A stretch of 64,000 bases of DNA. Origin: Luteimonas sp. (GTDB lineage: Bacteria > Pseudomonadota > Gammaproteobacteria > Xanthomonadales > Xanthomonadaceae). Shown in pieces: positions 39,848 through 49,348 of the stretch; the first letter of the stretch is position 1; each line of letters begins with the position of its first letter. Made by a program: the position numbers and the translations under genes. The DNA lies in the NCBI GenBank assembly GCA_024707405.1, contig JANPZU010000008.1, forward strand, positions 310,001 to 374,000. The letters run 5' to 3'. A model generated the notes under the pieces. That model did not search any database. It was given only the letters and a program-made list of their open reading frames with translations, and was not told the origin of the DNA.

Positions 39848-41524
39848 TCAGTCCTTGCGCAGGTACTCAATCACCGCGCCGCCTTGGCGCAGCACCACCT
39901 TGCCAGGCGTGCCGTCGGCCGGCGAGAACTCCAGCGTCGCATCCACCACCTTGAGGAAGAATGTCGACGGCGACTCGGCGAAGATCTCAAATGCCGGCTG
40001 CCCGGTAAGCTGCACTTTCGGCGTGTCGCCTTCCAGGAAGAAGCGCATCACCACGCCCTGGTGCACGTACTCGCCGACGATGCGGTCAAGCGCCTGCCGC
40101 GGCAACTGCACCTCGCTTCGGCCCACAGGCAATGGTTCGTCGCTGCGCGGCGCCACTTCGCCATCGCCTTCATCCTCGAGGAAGAAGCGCATCGCCGCCA
40201 CGGCGCCCTGTGCGTCGCGCTCGAACACGACACGCGAGAAGCTGTTCTCGAACAGGAACGTATCCATCGCGATCGGCACCAGCGGGAATGCGTTGCCGCC
40301 GGTGCGTTGCGAGGTCAGCCTGCCATCCACGACACGCAGCACGCGCGCGCTCCCTTCGTCGATGCGATACACGCCTTCGTACTGCCCCAGCGCAGCGGCA
40401 TCGACATCGATGGGCTTCGACTCCGGATAGGGCTTGCCGATGGCATGCGCCGCCAGCACGTTGGCAATGCGGGCAGTACCGAGCATGCCCGGCAGTCCCG
40501 CGTCGGCGTTGTAGAGCACGGCCACCGTGGTGTCGCTGTCGGGCAGGTACAGCAGGTAGCTGCTGAATCCGAAGATGCCGCCGCCGTGCTGCAACAGCGA
40601 CTCGCCGCGCAATGTGCCGACGACGATGCCATGGCCGTAGTGGTTCGCCACGGCCTTGCCGGTGGGCGTGACCATCGCTCGGTAGCTGTCGTCGCGCAGC
40701 ACCTTGCCCTCATGCAGCGCACGGTTCCACTTCAGCAGATCGTCGACGGTGGACACCAGCGCACCCGCCGCATGCGGCTGGGTCATGCTGATGTACTTCG
40801 CCTGCGCCCATTGCTCGCCGTTGCGGGTATAGCCACCGACATGGCCGGGGATCACCGCATCGGTGTCCTTGCCGTAGCCGGTGTGCGCCATGTCCAGCGG
40901 CTTGAAGAACGCCTCGTCGAGATAGACATGCCAGGGTTGGCCGCTGGCCGCCTCGATCACCGCGCCGAGCAGCACGTAGCCGGAGTTGTTGTAGTGCCAG
41001 CCTTCGCCGGGCCCGAAATCGGGTTTCTCGTCCTTGAAGCTGTCGATCAGCTTCTCGGTGGACAGATCCTGCATGATGCCGGTGCCTGCCATGATCGATG
41101 ACATGTCGGTATAGCTGCGGATGCCGGAAGTGTGGTTGAGCAGCATCTCCACCGTCACCTCGTCGCCACCGGGATAACCGGGCACGAACTTCGTGAGCGG
41201 GTCGGACAGCGCCAGCTTGCCGTCCTCGGCCAGCTTCAACGCCGCGGCGGCGGCGAACTGCTTGGTCACCGAACCGATGCGGAATACCTGGTCGGGCGAC
41301 AGGGGCACGCCGAGTTCGAGGCTGGCCTTGCCGCAGGCGCCGCGATACAGCACCTCGTCACCGCGGGCGACCAGCACCGCCATGCCCGGGGCATCAGGCT
41401 GGCAATTTGCCGACAGAGATTGTTGCGCAAACCGTGCCACGTTCGCCTTCGATGGCAGTGCTGCCTGCAAGCCGCCACACAGGGCGAACAAGGGCACGAA
41501 CAACACGATGGCGGCACGATGCAT
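39848..41524 (-). CDS. Periplasmic serine hydrolase (beta-lactamase/class C PBP family)
   Basis: A 558-residue secreted hydrolase with a signal peptide (MHRAAIVLFVPLFALCGGLQ, cut near QAA, residue 22). The class C beta-lactamase/PBP4*-type active site is complete: SVTK with the nucleophile Ser 85 and Lys 88, the YNN triad (Tyr 178, Asn 180), and HGGG in place of KTG (SLLQHGGGIFGFSSYLLYLP). After residue about 380 come two beta-rich DUF3471-like repeats (YEGVYRIDEGSARVLRV; GEYVHQGVVMRFFLEGDTP). Members are esterases, D-aminopeptidases or D,D-peptidases; a role in beta-lactam resistance is unlikely. ATG 41524 starts the signal peptide; neighbours are unrelated. Confidence 0.88.
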   Translation of the reverse strand: MHRAAIVLFVPLFALCGGLQAALPSKANVARFAQQSLSANCQPDAPGMAVLVARGDEVLYRGACGKASLELGVPLSPDQVFRIGSVTKQFAAAAALKLAEDGKLALSDPLTKFVPGYPGGDEVTVEMLLNHTSGIRSYTDMSSIMAGTGIMQDLSTEKLIDSFKDEKPDFGPGEGWHYNNSGYVLLGAVIEAASGQPWHVYLDEAFFKPLDMAHTGYGKDTDAVIPGHVGGYTRNGEQWAQAKYISMTQPHAAGALVSTVDDLLKWNRALHEGKVLRDDSYRAMVTPTGKAVANHYGHGIVVGTLRGESLLQHGGGIFGFSSYLLYLPDSDTTVAVLYNADAGLPGMLGTARIANVLAAHAIGKPYPESKPIDVDAAALGQYEGVYRIDEGSARVLRVVDGRLTSQRTGGNAFPLVPIAMDTFLFENSFSRVVFERDAQGAVAAMRFFLEDEGDGEVAPRSDEPLPVGRSEVQLPRQALDRIVGEYVHQGVVMRFFLEGDTPKVQLTGQPAFEIFAESPSTFFLKVVDATLEFSPADGTPGKVVLRQGGAVIEYLRKD

Positions 41525-41680
41525 GGCATTCCCCGGGCGCTTGGACGATGGCGCATTCTGCCCCATCCCCCTGCACGGGCCATGGGGCGTCGGTCATGGT
41601 GATCAGGTGGAGCCGACATGTGGATGCCGTCTCGACGCTGTCGGCGTTACAGTGCCGCCACACCCCAGCCGGAGAGATCC

Positions 41681-42055
41681 ATGTCGATGCCACGCAACGC
41701 CCTTGCCGCCACGCTTGCCACCCTGCTGACACTGGGTGTCGCCGCCTGCTCGCGCGACGACGCCGACACCGCGGCGGCCCCTGCGCTCCCGGATGCCACG
41801 GAGGCACCGGCCACGGAACCCGTAACGACCGATGCTCCACCGGAGATGGCAGGCGAATGCAATGCCGACGCGGTGCAGTCCTTCGTCGGCCAGGAAGCCA
41901 CCCAAGACGCCATCGAGCGCGCCCGCGTCGAGAGCGGTGCGGCCACCGTGCGCGCACTCAAGCCGGGCGATGCCGGCACGATGGACTTCCGTCCCGACCG
42001 GCTCGACATCGCGCTGGATGAAAACAGCATCATCCAGACGCTGCACTGCGGTTGA
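41681..42055 (+). CDS. I78-type peptidase inhibitor family lipoprotein
   Basis: A 124-residue predicted lipoprotein: signal peptide MSMPRNALAATLATLLTLGVAAC (Cys 23), an Ala/Pro/Thr linker to residue 57, then a short inhibitor-like domain CNADAVQSFVGQEATQDAIE ... ALKPGDAGTMDFRPDRLDIA and ENSIIQTLHCG. The last 67 residues, with a Cys at each end likely in a disulfide and the GxxxTxxFRxDRLxIxxDExxxI pattern, are those of the I78 family, members of which inhibit serine proteases such as subtilisin. It could protect the periplasm from the cell's own proteases. GAGAGATCC precedes the ATG at 41681. Confidence 0.87.
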   Translation: MSMPRNALAATLATLLTLGVAACSRDDADTAAAPALPDATEAPATEPVTTDAPPEMAGECNADAVQSFVGQEATQDAIERARVESGAATVRALKPGDAGTMDFRPDRLDIALDENSIIQTLHCG

Positions 42056-42073
42056 TCGCAGCTCGTCGCCGGA

Positions 42074-43321
42074 TCACGACGATCCGGCGGCGCCTTCGCT
42101 TGGCGGTCGTGCATGGCGCCATGCGATCGCCACCGCCACCAGCAGGAATGCCGCTGCCAGCATCCAGGGCGCGCCCGGGAATTCCACTGGCGCACGGTCG
42201 CTGATGAACAGGCCAAACACGCTGGCGAAACTGATCGGTGCCACGATACCGGCCACCGACACCAGGCTCATCAAGGCACCCTGGATGCGGCCCTGCATGT
42301 CCGCGCCGACCTGCTGCGTGACCAGCGCCTGCGTTGCCGGCGCCGCCAATGCCCACAGCGCGCTGATCGGCAGGCCCAGCAGGAAGATCCAGCCCTGCCC
42401 GGCAAAGGCATAGACCACGAAGCCGACCACGCCGCACGACAACCCGAAGATCAACGCGCGACGTTCGCCGAACGCCTTCACCACGCGCCCGATCACCAGC
42501 ACGTTGACGATCACGCTGCACACGCCCACCAGCGCCAGCACCCAGCTCGCCTCGCGTGGCCCCCAGCCGTAGCGCACGTCCGCGAACAGCACGAATACGC
42601 TGGGATACACGTAGTGCGCGAGGTTGGCGATGAACACCACCGCCGCCAAGCCCCAGATTGCCGGATAGCGACGCAGGAACAGCAACGATGCGTGCGGTCG
42701 CGCCGAAGACCAGTCGAAGCGCGCCGAGCGCTTCTCCAACGGTAACGATTCCGGCAGCACGAACAGGCCGTAGCAGAAGTTCAGCAGTGCCAGCGCCGCC
42801 GCAAACCAGAACGGCAGTCGCAGGTCGATCTCGCCCAGCCAACCGCCGATCACCGGCCCGATGATGAAGCCGACGCCGAACGCCGCGCCGATCAGGCCGA
42901 AGCTTTTCGCGCGCTGTTCCGGCGCGGTGATGTCGGCGATGTACGCATTGGCGGTCGAGAAGCTGGCCGAGAACACGCCGGAGAACACACGCGCCAGTAG
43001 CAACCACCACAGCGTCGGCGCCAGCGCCATGATGATGAAATCGATGCCCAGCCCGAGGCAGGACAGCAGGATCACCGGACGACGTCCGTAACGATCGGAC
43101 AACGCGCCCTGGATCGGCGCAGACACGAACTGGATCGCCGCGAACACCGTGCCGAAGATGCCGATCCACAACGCCGCGCCCGACGCACTGCCGGTGAATT
43201 CCTCCACCAGGTGCGGCAGCACCGGGATGATCAACCCGAACGCCAGCACGTCGATCAGCACGACGAGGAAGATGAAGGCCAGCGCGGCCTTGCGTGGCGT
43301 GGTGTCGGTGGAACCGGTCAT
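42074..43321 (-). CDS. MFS transporter, TetA/TCR type
   Basis: A 415-residue inner-membrane drug/proton antiporter-type protein with 12 predicted helices. Motif A of the major facilitator superfamily is GALSDRYGRRPVILLS (about residues 72-87) in the loop between helices 2 and 3, and motif C-like glycines occur in FGLIGAAFGVGFIIGPVIGG (about 141-160), which marks 12-TMS drug exporters. It resembles TetA/TetG and related TCR-type proteins common on Xanthomonadaceae chromosomes. Tetracycline export cannot be claimed; no tetR-like gene is adjacent. ATG 43321 gives MTGSTDTTPRKAALAFIFLV; the frame continues upstream without homology. Confidence 0.88.
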   Translation of the reverse strand: MTGSTDTTPRKAALAFIFLVVLIDVLAFGLIIPVLPHLVEEFTGSASGAALWIGIFGTVFAAIQFVSAPIQGALSDRYGRRPVILLSCLGLGIDFIIMALAPTLWWLLLARVFSGVFSASFSTANAYIADITAPEQRAKSFGLIGAAFGVGFIIGPVIGGWLGEIDLRLPFWFAAALALLNFCYGLFVLPESLPLEKRSARFDWSSARPHASLLFLRRYPAIWGLAAVVFIANLAHYVYPSVFVLFADVRYGWGPREASWVLALVGVCSVIVNVLVIGRVVKAFGERRALIFGLSCGVVGFVVYAFAGQGWIFLLGLPISALWALAAPATQALVTQQVGADMQGRIQGALMSLVSVAGIVAPISFASVFGLFISDRAPVEFPGAPWMLAAAFLLVAVAIAWRHARPPSEGAAGSS

Positions 43322-43431
43322 GGCGCATCCGTGGCGTCGGCACGAAGGCGCGGATTATGCGCGAATCCGGAAGCATTCAACCCGCGCACACGCAACCAGG
43401 CAGCACCCCGGGCGCAACCCGTTGTTTGGCA

Positions 43432-43451
43432 CCGCCCCGTCCATGGGGCGG
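43432..43451. terminator. Short GC hairpin between adhesin and MFS genes
   Basis: CCGCCCC and GGGGCGG flank a 6-base loop, 14 bp after the adhesin stop. No T-run. May limit read-through from the adhesin into the MFS gene. Confidence 0.35.
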
Positions 43452-43464
43452 CACCCTTGCCCGC

Positions 43465-46200
43465 TTACAGATCCACGCCGAAACCGATGCCGGCCGATTT
43501 CTCGCTGCCACTGAAAGCACCGCCGATGCTGAAGGATCCCGTCTTGCCGATCCTGCGTCCGTAGCCGACGGACAATGCGCTTTCGCCGCCCTGGAAGCCG
43601 ATGCCAGCCGCGATGCGTCCGCGCGTGCTTTGCGTGCCCGAGGCATTGATGGCCATGTTGAGCATCGCGCTGCCCATCGCGCCCTGGCGGTCGATGCGAC
43701 GATCCTGGCGCTGCATGCGCCGGTCGATGTCGTCGAAGCGATCCTCGAAGGCATCCAGCCGGCTGTTGATCGCCGACGGGTCGAAGCCAGCCAACGCCGC
43801 GATCTGGGTGTCGGTATAGGCATTGGCCGCCGACAGGGTGTTCGCATCGCCGGTATCGGCATAGTCCTGCGCGTCGGCCAGCGTCTCGGCATCGCCTGCA
43901 GCCATGTCGCTGCGGATCTCGGTCTCGCGCGCATCGGTGTATTCGTTGGCCGTGGCGAGGGTCGCGGCATCACCGGTATCGGCAATCGTGCGTACTTCGG
44001 CTTCCGTCAAGCCACCAACGCCGTCCACCCCTGCCGGGCCACGCGGGCCTTCAGGGCCTTGCGGCCCGACCGGCCCCTCCGGCCCCACCAGCGATGACAA
44101 CCAATCCGTTTCGCTGCCGGAGAATCCATTCGCCACCGCTACCTCGTAGGCACTGGCGCCGGGCGCACCCGATCCCGGCGGCAAGGCTTCCAGCGCACTC
44201 ACGCGTCCGCCCAGCCCGGTCAGGGCCGCATCGACCGCACCGAATGCACTGCCGACATCGCCGTGGTTGCTTCCCTGGATCACGTAGACCGGCGCGGTGA
44301 ACACGCCACCGGCATAACTGGCGCCGCCGCCGAACCATGACACCAGTTCGTCGGATACGCCCATCGCCGCCGCATTGAGCTGGCGCAGGTTCACCGCATC
44401 GGTGTCCTGCGTGCCGTCGGCGACGTTGACCAGCTGTCGCTCGTTGCCCGAACTGCCGAAGGACACGGTGTACTCGCGCGTGGCCACGGCCTGGTAGCCG
44501 ATGGCCGTCGAACCGGTGGCCGCTGCCAGCGACCGGTAGCCGAAGGCGCTGCTTTCCACGCCGGTGGCAGCACTCATGAAGCCGACGCTGCTGCTGGATT
44601 CCCCGCTGGCCGTGGTCATGTAACCGAACGCGGAAGCGTAGTCACCACTGGCGCTGTTGGACTGGCCCACCGCGCTGCTGGAGGCACCCGAAGCAATGCG
44701 GTTGCCGTCGCCATCCACGCTGTTGTTGTTGCCAACGCCCACGGCGAGGCTCGACTGGCCATCGGCGTGATTGCGTGCGCCGAGCGCGATGCTGTCCACG
44801 CCAGTGGCCATCGCCTGCGCCCCGATGGCCAGCGATCGATGGCCCTCGGCACTGGCCGCGCCGCCTATCGCGATCGCGATCCGGCCCTGCGCGCTGGCTC
44901 TGTAACCAATCGCCACGGTGGAATCATTGCTGGAAGTGACAAGACTGCCGATGGCGATGGCATCAATGCCCGATGCCGTGTTTTGACTGCCCAATGCAAT
45001 CGCAAATATCTCGGAGCTGACATTGAAACTGCCGATCGCAATGGCTTCAGCGGCAGTGGCTTGATTCACACTGCCGATACTCAGCGCTTGGGTTGCTGTG
45101 GCCACCGATTGCACGCCGTAAGCCGCACTGTAATCGCCGGAGGCCACCGACTGCGCGCCGGACGCAGTGGCATAGGCACCGCTGGCGACGGCATCATCGG
45201 AACCATCCCCCGCACCGCTGGCATCGAAGTAGGGGTTGGACGCACTGGCGACCGCCGCATTGAGCTGCGCCAGGTTCACTGCATCGGTGGCTTCGGTACC
45301 GGCGGCGACATGGGTGATCTGGCGTTCCGCGCCACTCGCGCCGATAGACAGGGTGTTGTCACGGTCTGCGACCGAAGCCGCACCGATGGCAATGCTGTTG
45401 GCCGCGGATACGGTAGCAGCACGACCCAAGGCGAGCGCATCCACGGTGTTGGCGCGTGCGCCATAGCCAATGGCGACGGCATTTCTGGCGTTGTTACTCA
45501 CAGCAGCGTCATGGCCGATGGCGACCGCACTCAAGGCACTTTCACCGATCCGCGCACTCGTCTCCGGATTGATTCCTGCGCCGAAAGCCACCGAAAATCC
45601 CGCGCTATCGGCCACACGACTGTAGGCACCGAAGGCGCTGCTGTAGGCGCCGCCCGCAACGTTTAGGACGCCGAAGGCACTGCTATGGTCACCGCTGGCG
45701 GTATTAAAACTACCAAACGCAGTGCTGAACTCATTGCTCGCAGTGTTTCTGTACCCGAAAGCACTGCTGAACGAGGCATTGGCGACATTATTGGAGCCGA
45801 ACGCGCTGCTGACCGTGCCAATCGCGTTATTCATGGAGCCAAAGGCACTGCTGCTCGCGCCGCTGGCGGTATTGCTGTCGCCAAACGCACTGCTGAACTC
45901 GCCGCTTGCATTATTGGAGAAGCCAAACGCACTGCTGATCGCACCACTGGCATTGTTCCTGTAGCCGAATGCGCTTGCCCCCGCGGAACAAGTGGTGTTG
46001 TCACCGGTGCCGCTTTCATGGCCCTGGCTCGTGCCGGGTGCCGGCGTGACGTCAGTGCCGTCCGGGTTCACGCAAGGCGCTTCCTGAGCCCAGGCCGGCA
46101 ACACGCCGATCATCAGCACACCGGCCAGCGCCAGTGACAGACGCCGCGGCTGCAGCCGTGCAACGCAACGAGTGTTGTTTCGATGGGGATGGGTGTTCAT
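43465..46200 (-). CDS. Trimeric autotransporter adhesin (YadA-like) with collagen-like segment
   Basis: A 911-residue surface adhesin (type Vc secretion). Signal peptide to about residue 38 (GVLPAWAQ); head of two blocks of 14-residue YadA-type repeats (SSAFGFSNNASGEF, SSAFGDSNTASGAS, later IAIGSFNVSS-type), each closed by a neck motif (ERQITHVAAGTEATDAVNLA, ERQLVNVADGTQDTDAVNLR); a spacer; an uninterrupted G-x-y collagen-like run GPEGPVGPQGPEGPRGPAG (about 705-725); Ala/Asp-rich stalk repeats (DTGDAATLATANEYTDARET); a coiled coil (RFDDIDRRMQRQDRRID); and a C-terminal YadA anchor (GRIAAGIGFQGGESALSVGYGRR ... FGVDL). The head repeats are visibly less GC-rich than the surroundings. It mediates adhesion, biofilm or serum-type interactions in relatives. 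It follows the ECF/kinase pair on the same strand after 333 bp. Confidence 0.92.
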   Translation of the reverse strand: MNTHPHRNNTRCVARLQPRRLSLALAGVLMIGVLPAWAQEAPCVNPDGTDVTPAPGTSQGHESGTGDNTTCSAGASAFGYRNNASGAISSAFGFSNNASGEFSSAFGDSNTASGASSSAFGSMNNAIGTVSSAFGSNNVANASFSSAFGYRNTASNEFSTAFGSFNTASGDHSSAFGVLNVAGGAYSSAFGAYSRVADSAGFSVAFGAGINPETSARIGESALSAVAIGHDAAVSNNARNAVAIGYGARANTVDALALGRAATVSAANSIAIGAASVADRDNTLSIGASGAERQITHVAAGTEATDAVNLAQLNAAVASASNPYFDASGAGDGSDDAVASGAYATASGAQSVASGDYSAAYGVQSVATATQALSIGSVNQATAAEAIAIGSFNVSSEIFAIALGSQNTASGIDAIAIGSLVTSSNDSTVAIGYRASAQGRIAIAIGGAASAEGHRSLAIGAQAMATGVDSIALGARNHADGQSSLAVGVGNNNSVDGDGNRIASGASSSAVGQSNSASGDYASAFGYMTTASGESSSSVGFMSAATGVESSAFGYRSLAAATGSTAIGYQAVATREYTVSFGSSGNERQLVNVADGTQDTDAVNLRQLNAAAMGVSDELVSWFGGGASYAGGVFTAPVYVIQGSNHGDVGSAFGAVDAALTGLGGRVSALEALPPGSGAPGASAYEVAVANGFSGSETDWLSSLVGPEGPVGPQGPEGPRGPAGVDGVGGLTEAEVRTIADTGDAATLATANEYTDARETEIRSDMAAGDAETLADAQDYADTGDANTLSAANAYTDTQIAALAGFDPSAINSRLDAFEDRFDDIDRRMQRQDRRIDRQGAMGSAMLNMAINASGTQSTRGRIAAGIGFQGGESALSVGYGRRIGKTGSFSIGGAFSGSEKSAGIGFGVDL

Positions 46201-46533
46201 GGCCTGCCACTCCGGTGGGAAAGGGCCACGGAAACGACCGGCCCGATGTCGCGGGTATGGCCCGCCACGGGCCTCCCTGCATCCCCATTCGCAGACGCGT
46301 ATCGAAAAGTGACACGACCCGGCCCGATCCCTGCCGATCACCATCAGCCATCCACGCCGGGGCCGCCAGGGATCTCCCCTGGACAAGTCGATCCTTGTTC
46401 GTCATTGCCGCGAAGGCGGCAATCCATGGACTTTGATTGCAACGGTTTGACGGCCATGGATGACCGGACATGCGTCCGTTGCAAAACGCTTCCCGCCCTC
46501 GCGGGGATGACGGGCCTTAAGTTCTGAGGGCCG
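46201..46533. other. Gene-free stretch between kinase and adhesin genes
   Basis: Holds the adhesin promoter region (46201-46390), without an obvious -35/-10 or ribosome site stronger than CCGGAGTGGCAGGCC near 46201-46215, and the inverted repeat element at 46401-46512. I see no coding sequence with protein-like character. Confidence 0.5.
46401..46512. repeat. Imperfect inverted repeat element with GTCAT...ATGAC ends
   Basis: GTCATTGCCGCGAAGGCGGC at the left end and CTCGCGGGGATGACG at the right. Each end contains a small hairpin (TTGCCGCGAAGGCGGCAA at the left) and the ends are roughly inverse. This form, CGTCATTCCCGCGAAGGCGG-like, is a common dispersed intergenic repeat in proteobacterial genomes. 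Confidence 0.65.
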
Positions 46534-49344
46534 CTAGGGCGACAAGCCGACCGCCTTGCGGGCACGCAGCACCTGCGGCTGGGTGCGCAGGGGCGGCCCC
46601 ACGCCGTCGAAATCCGGGCCGGTGATGCCGGTGCGGGCCTCGGTGCGACGACCCAGGCGGGCCAGCGCTTCGGCGCGATGGTGATGCGCCAGGTACAGCG
46701 TGCCGCCCACGTCTTCCTGTCCCTGTTCCAGCAAGGGCGCCAGCAGGGCGATGGCACGATCGGCCGCCGCCAGTGCGGCCGGCCACTGGCCGAGCAGGCA
46801 GTGGGCATCGGCGATGTATTGCTGGCCTTCGCCATGCAACGCGACATTGTCGGGCGAATAACGCAGGTCGAGTTCGGCGCCTCGCTCGCAATGCGCGGCG
46901 GCATCCACATCGCCGACATGCGCGGCGGCGATGCACCAGTTGAATTGCGCCAGCGCGATCTGATCCAGCCGTGCCGGTGATTCCCGCTCCAGGAACTCTA
47001 CCGATTGCCGTGCCATGTCGGCCGCCTCGGCATGTGCGCCACGCGCGGACATCGCGACGGCCAGGTTGCTGAACAGCGCACCGTAATCGCTGTGGTGCGC
47101 CATGTCGGCATCGCGATAGGCCTGCATGGCCTGTCGCCAGGCGGCTTCGGCAGCATCGCCATCCCCCAGCTTGTAACGGGCGATGCCCAGGTTGTTGAAC
47201 AGGCTGGCGCGCTGCAGCGCGTATTGCACCTCGCCATGCGATTCGACCAGCGACAATGCACGTTCGAATGCAGCCGCGGCGTCGGCCGGTCGTTCGCGCA
47301 CGTTGAGCAGCACGCCATGCAGGTTGAGCAAAGACACCAGCAATGGACTGTCGCGACCCAGCCGGGCTTCGGCCGTGGCCAGGGTGTCGCGCACCACGGC
47401 CTCCGCGCTGTCGTATTCGCGCTGGCGGCGAAGGATGTAGGCATGCTCGGCCATCAGGCGCGTGCCATCGATGAACAAGGCCTGCGGCAACTGTGCATGC
47501 GGCGGCAGGCTCGGCAGCGCCTGCTCGACCAGCGCCTGCGCACCCTCCCAGTCGCCATTGACCCGTCGCAGCATCGCCAGGGTGGCCACTGCGCCCACGC
47601 GCTCGGGCGTGGTGGCCGGCAAGGCGAGGCAGGCCTCGCGTGCGGCTTCCATGATCGCCAGGCCGGCAGGCAAGGTATCGGCGGCATTGGCCAGCAAGGA
47701 ATGGCCCTTGCAGTGGCGTGCGCTGGCGCCGTGCGCGGCGTCTTCGTCCAGCCAGTGTTGCAGCAAGGTCGCACTGGCCTCGCGTTCGCCCAATGCGGCA
47801 TGGGCACTGGCCAACGCGATCACGTCGCTGCGACGGGCATCATCCCAACCGGCACCCGGCACCTGCTGCAACGCATGCACGGTCTGCAAGGATTCCAGCG
47901 CGCCGCGATTGTCGCCATTGAGTGCCTGCAGCTCCCCAACCAGCCGCAAAGTGTCCACCTGCATGTCGGGCCGCGCCGCGAAGCGTTCGCGTGCCTGCTG
48001 CGCGGCATCGCGCAGCACGCCTTCAATGCTGGATTGGCGGCCACCACGATGCAGCGGATTGGCTTCGCTGAAGACATCACGCAGGAACTGTCGGGTCAGC
48101 TCGGCGCGCTCGGCCTGCCGGCGTGCCTGCTCGCCTTGCCAGGCAATGCCTGCCATGCCACCGGCCAATGCCAACACCAGCGCAGACGCCGCCGCCACGC
48201 CCCAGCGATTGCGGGCGATGAAGCGCCCCGCGCGATAGCGCAGGGTGGGGGCACGCGCACGGATCGGGCGCGTGTCACGCCAGCGCCGCAGGTCTTCGGC
48301 CAGGGCATCGACACTTGCGTAACGCTGCTCCGGTTCGGCCGACAGCGCTTTCATCACGATGGTATCTAGGTCGCCGCGCAACCGGCGCACCAACTGTTCG
48401 CGCTGGCGCGCATCCCTGGCGGCATCGGCACGCACCGCGCGCGAAGGCGGCAAGGTCGGCGGATCCGCCGCTTCCGGTGCCCCCTTGCGCGGCGGCAACC
48501 CCGACAACAACCGGTACAGCAGCGCGCCCAGGCCATACACGTCCATCGCGGTACTGGCCGGTGCGCCGCTGAACTGTTCGGGTGCGGCGTATTCGGGCGT
48601 GAGCATGCGCAGCGCGGTGACGGTGCGCTCGGGACTGGCGTCGTCGCTCAATCGTGCGATGCCGAAATCCATCAGCCGTACGTGGCCCTCTTCGTCTACC
48701 AGCACGTTCGACGGCTTGATGTCGCGATGGATCACCAGGTTGCGATGTGCGTAGGACACGGCATCGCAGACCTGCAGCAGCAGTCCCACGCGCGCATCCA
48801 GGTCGCTGTCGCGTCGTTCGCACCAGGCGTCGATGCGCACGCCATCCACCAGCGCCATCGCGAACCATGGCGTGCCGTCGGCGGCGATACCGGCATCGAA
48901 CAACGCGGCGATGTTGGGGTGCCGCATCCGCGACAGCAGCCGCTGTTCCTGCACGAAGCGCTCTGCGCCATCGTGCCGGATCAGCGCACCCAGCGAGAGG
49001 ATCTTGACCGCGGCCGGCTGCCCCACCGGTGCCGCCGTCGATTCCGCACGCCAGACCACGGCCATGCCGCCACGGCCGATTTCCTCGTCCAGCCGCCAAC
49101 GCCCCAGTTGCCGTCCCTGCAGCGTGGACTTGCCTTGGCGCGGGATCAGTTCTGCATCCAGCACGCCACCGCCATCGGCGTCGCATTGCAACCATGCCTG
49201 CAGCAGTGATCGCTGCGCCGGATCGGCAATGTCGGCAAGCGCGGCGTCGCGATCGCCTTCGGGCAAGGCCAGCAACCGGTCGAGCAACACCAAGGCATCG
49301 CGCCAGCGTTGCTCATCTTCCGGGGTGCGTGGCTTGTCGACCAT
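46534..49344 (-). CDS. Ser/Thr protein kinase (PknB-like) with periplasmic TPR region
   Basis: A 936-residue Hanks-type kinase. After about 80 residues of helical N-terminus comes the kinase domain (about 82-350): G-loop EEIGRGGMAVVW, catalytic Lys 114 in AAVKIL, HRDIKPSN (206-213), DFG (226-228), and APEQFSG in the P+1 region. One membrane helix follows (about 381-402, WGVAAASALVLALAGGMAGI), and residues about 410-930 are a periplasmic TPR array (ALESLQTVHALQQVPG, AAFERALSLVESHGEVQYAL, AADMARQSVEFLERESPARL). Its start is 4 bp after an ECF sigma gene. In this arrangement the kinase is thought to activate the partner sigma factor by phosphorylation. Confidence 0.92.
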   Translation of the reverse strand: MVDKPRTPEDEQRWRDALVLLDRLLALPEGDRDAALADIADPAQRSLLQAWLQCDADGGGVLDAELIPRQGKSTLQGRQLGRWRLDEEIGRGGMAVVWRAESTAAPVGQPAAVKILSLGALIRHDGAERFVQEQRLLSRMRHPNIAALFDAGIAADGTPWFAMALVDGVRIDAWCERRDSDLDARVGLLLQVCDAVSYAHRNLVIHRDIKPSNVLVDEEGHVRLMDFGIARLSDDASPERTVTALRMLTPEYAAPEQFSGAPASTAMDVYGLGALLYRLLSGLPPRKGAPEAADPPTLPPSRAVRADAARDARQREQLVRRLRGDLDTIVMKALSAEPEQRYASVDALAEDLRRWRDTRPIRARAPTLRYRAGRFIARNRWGVAAASALVLALAGGMAGIAWQGEQARRQAERAELTRQFLRDVFSEANPLHRGGRQSSIEGVLRDAAQQARERFAARPDMQVDTLRLVGELQALNGDNRGALESLQTVHALQQVPGAGWDDARRSDVIALASAHAALGEREASATLLQHWLDEDAAHGASARHCKGHSLLANAADTLPAGLAIMEAAREACLALPATTPERVGAVATLAMLRRVNGDWEGAQALVEQALPSLPPHAQLPQALFIDGTRLMAEHAYILRRQREYDSAEAVVRDTLATAEARLGRDSPLLVSLLNLHGVLLNVRERPADAAAAFERALSLVESHGEVQYALQRASLFNNLGIARYKLGDGDAAEAAWRQAMQAYRDADMAHHSDYGALFSNLAVAMSARGAHAEAADMARQSVEFLERESPARLDQIALAQFNWCIAAAHVGDVDAAAHCERGAELDLRYSPDNVALHGEGQQYIADAHCLLGQWPAALAAADRAIALLAPLLEQGQEDVGGTLYLAHHHRAEALARLGRRTEARTGITGPDFDGVGPPLRTQPQVLRARKAVGLSP

Positions 49345-49348
49345 GCGC

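Noticed and set aside
42074-43321. Acquired tetracycline resistance gene
   Set aside because: The MFS protein is only broadly TetA-like, has host-like base composition, and lacks an adjacent tetR or mobile element.
43800-46100. CRISPR-like or tandem DNA repeat array in the adhesin
   Set aside because: The periodicity of about 42 bp is a coding repeat (14-residue YadA head units) with variable DNA, not direct repeats with spacers.
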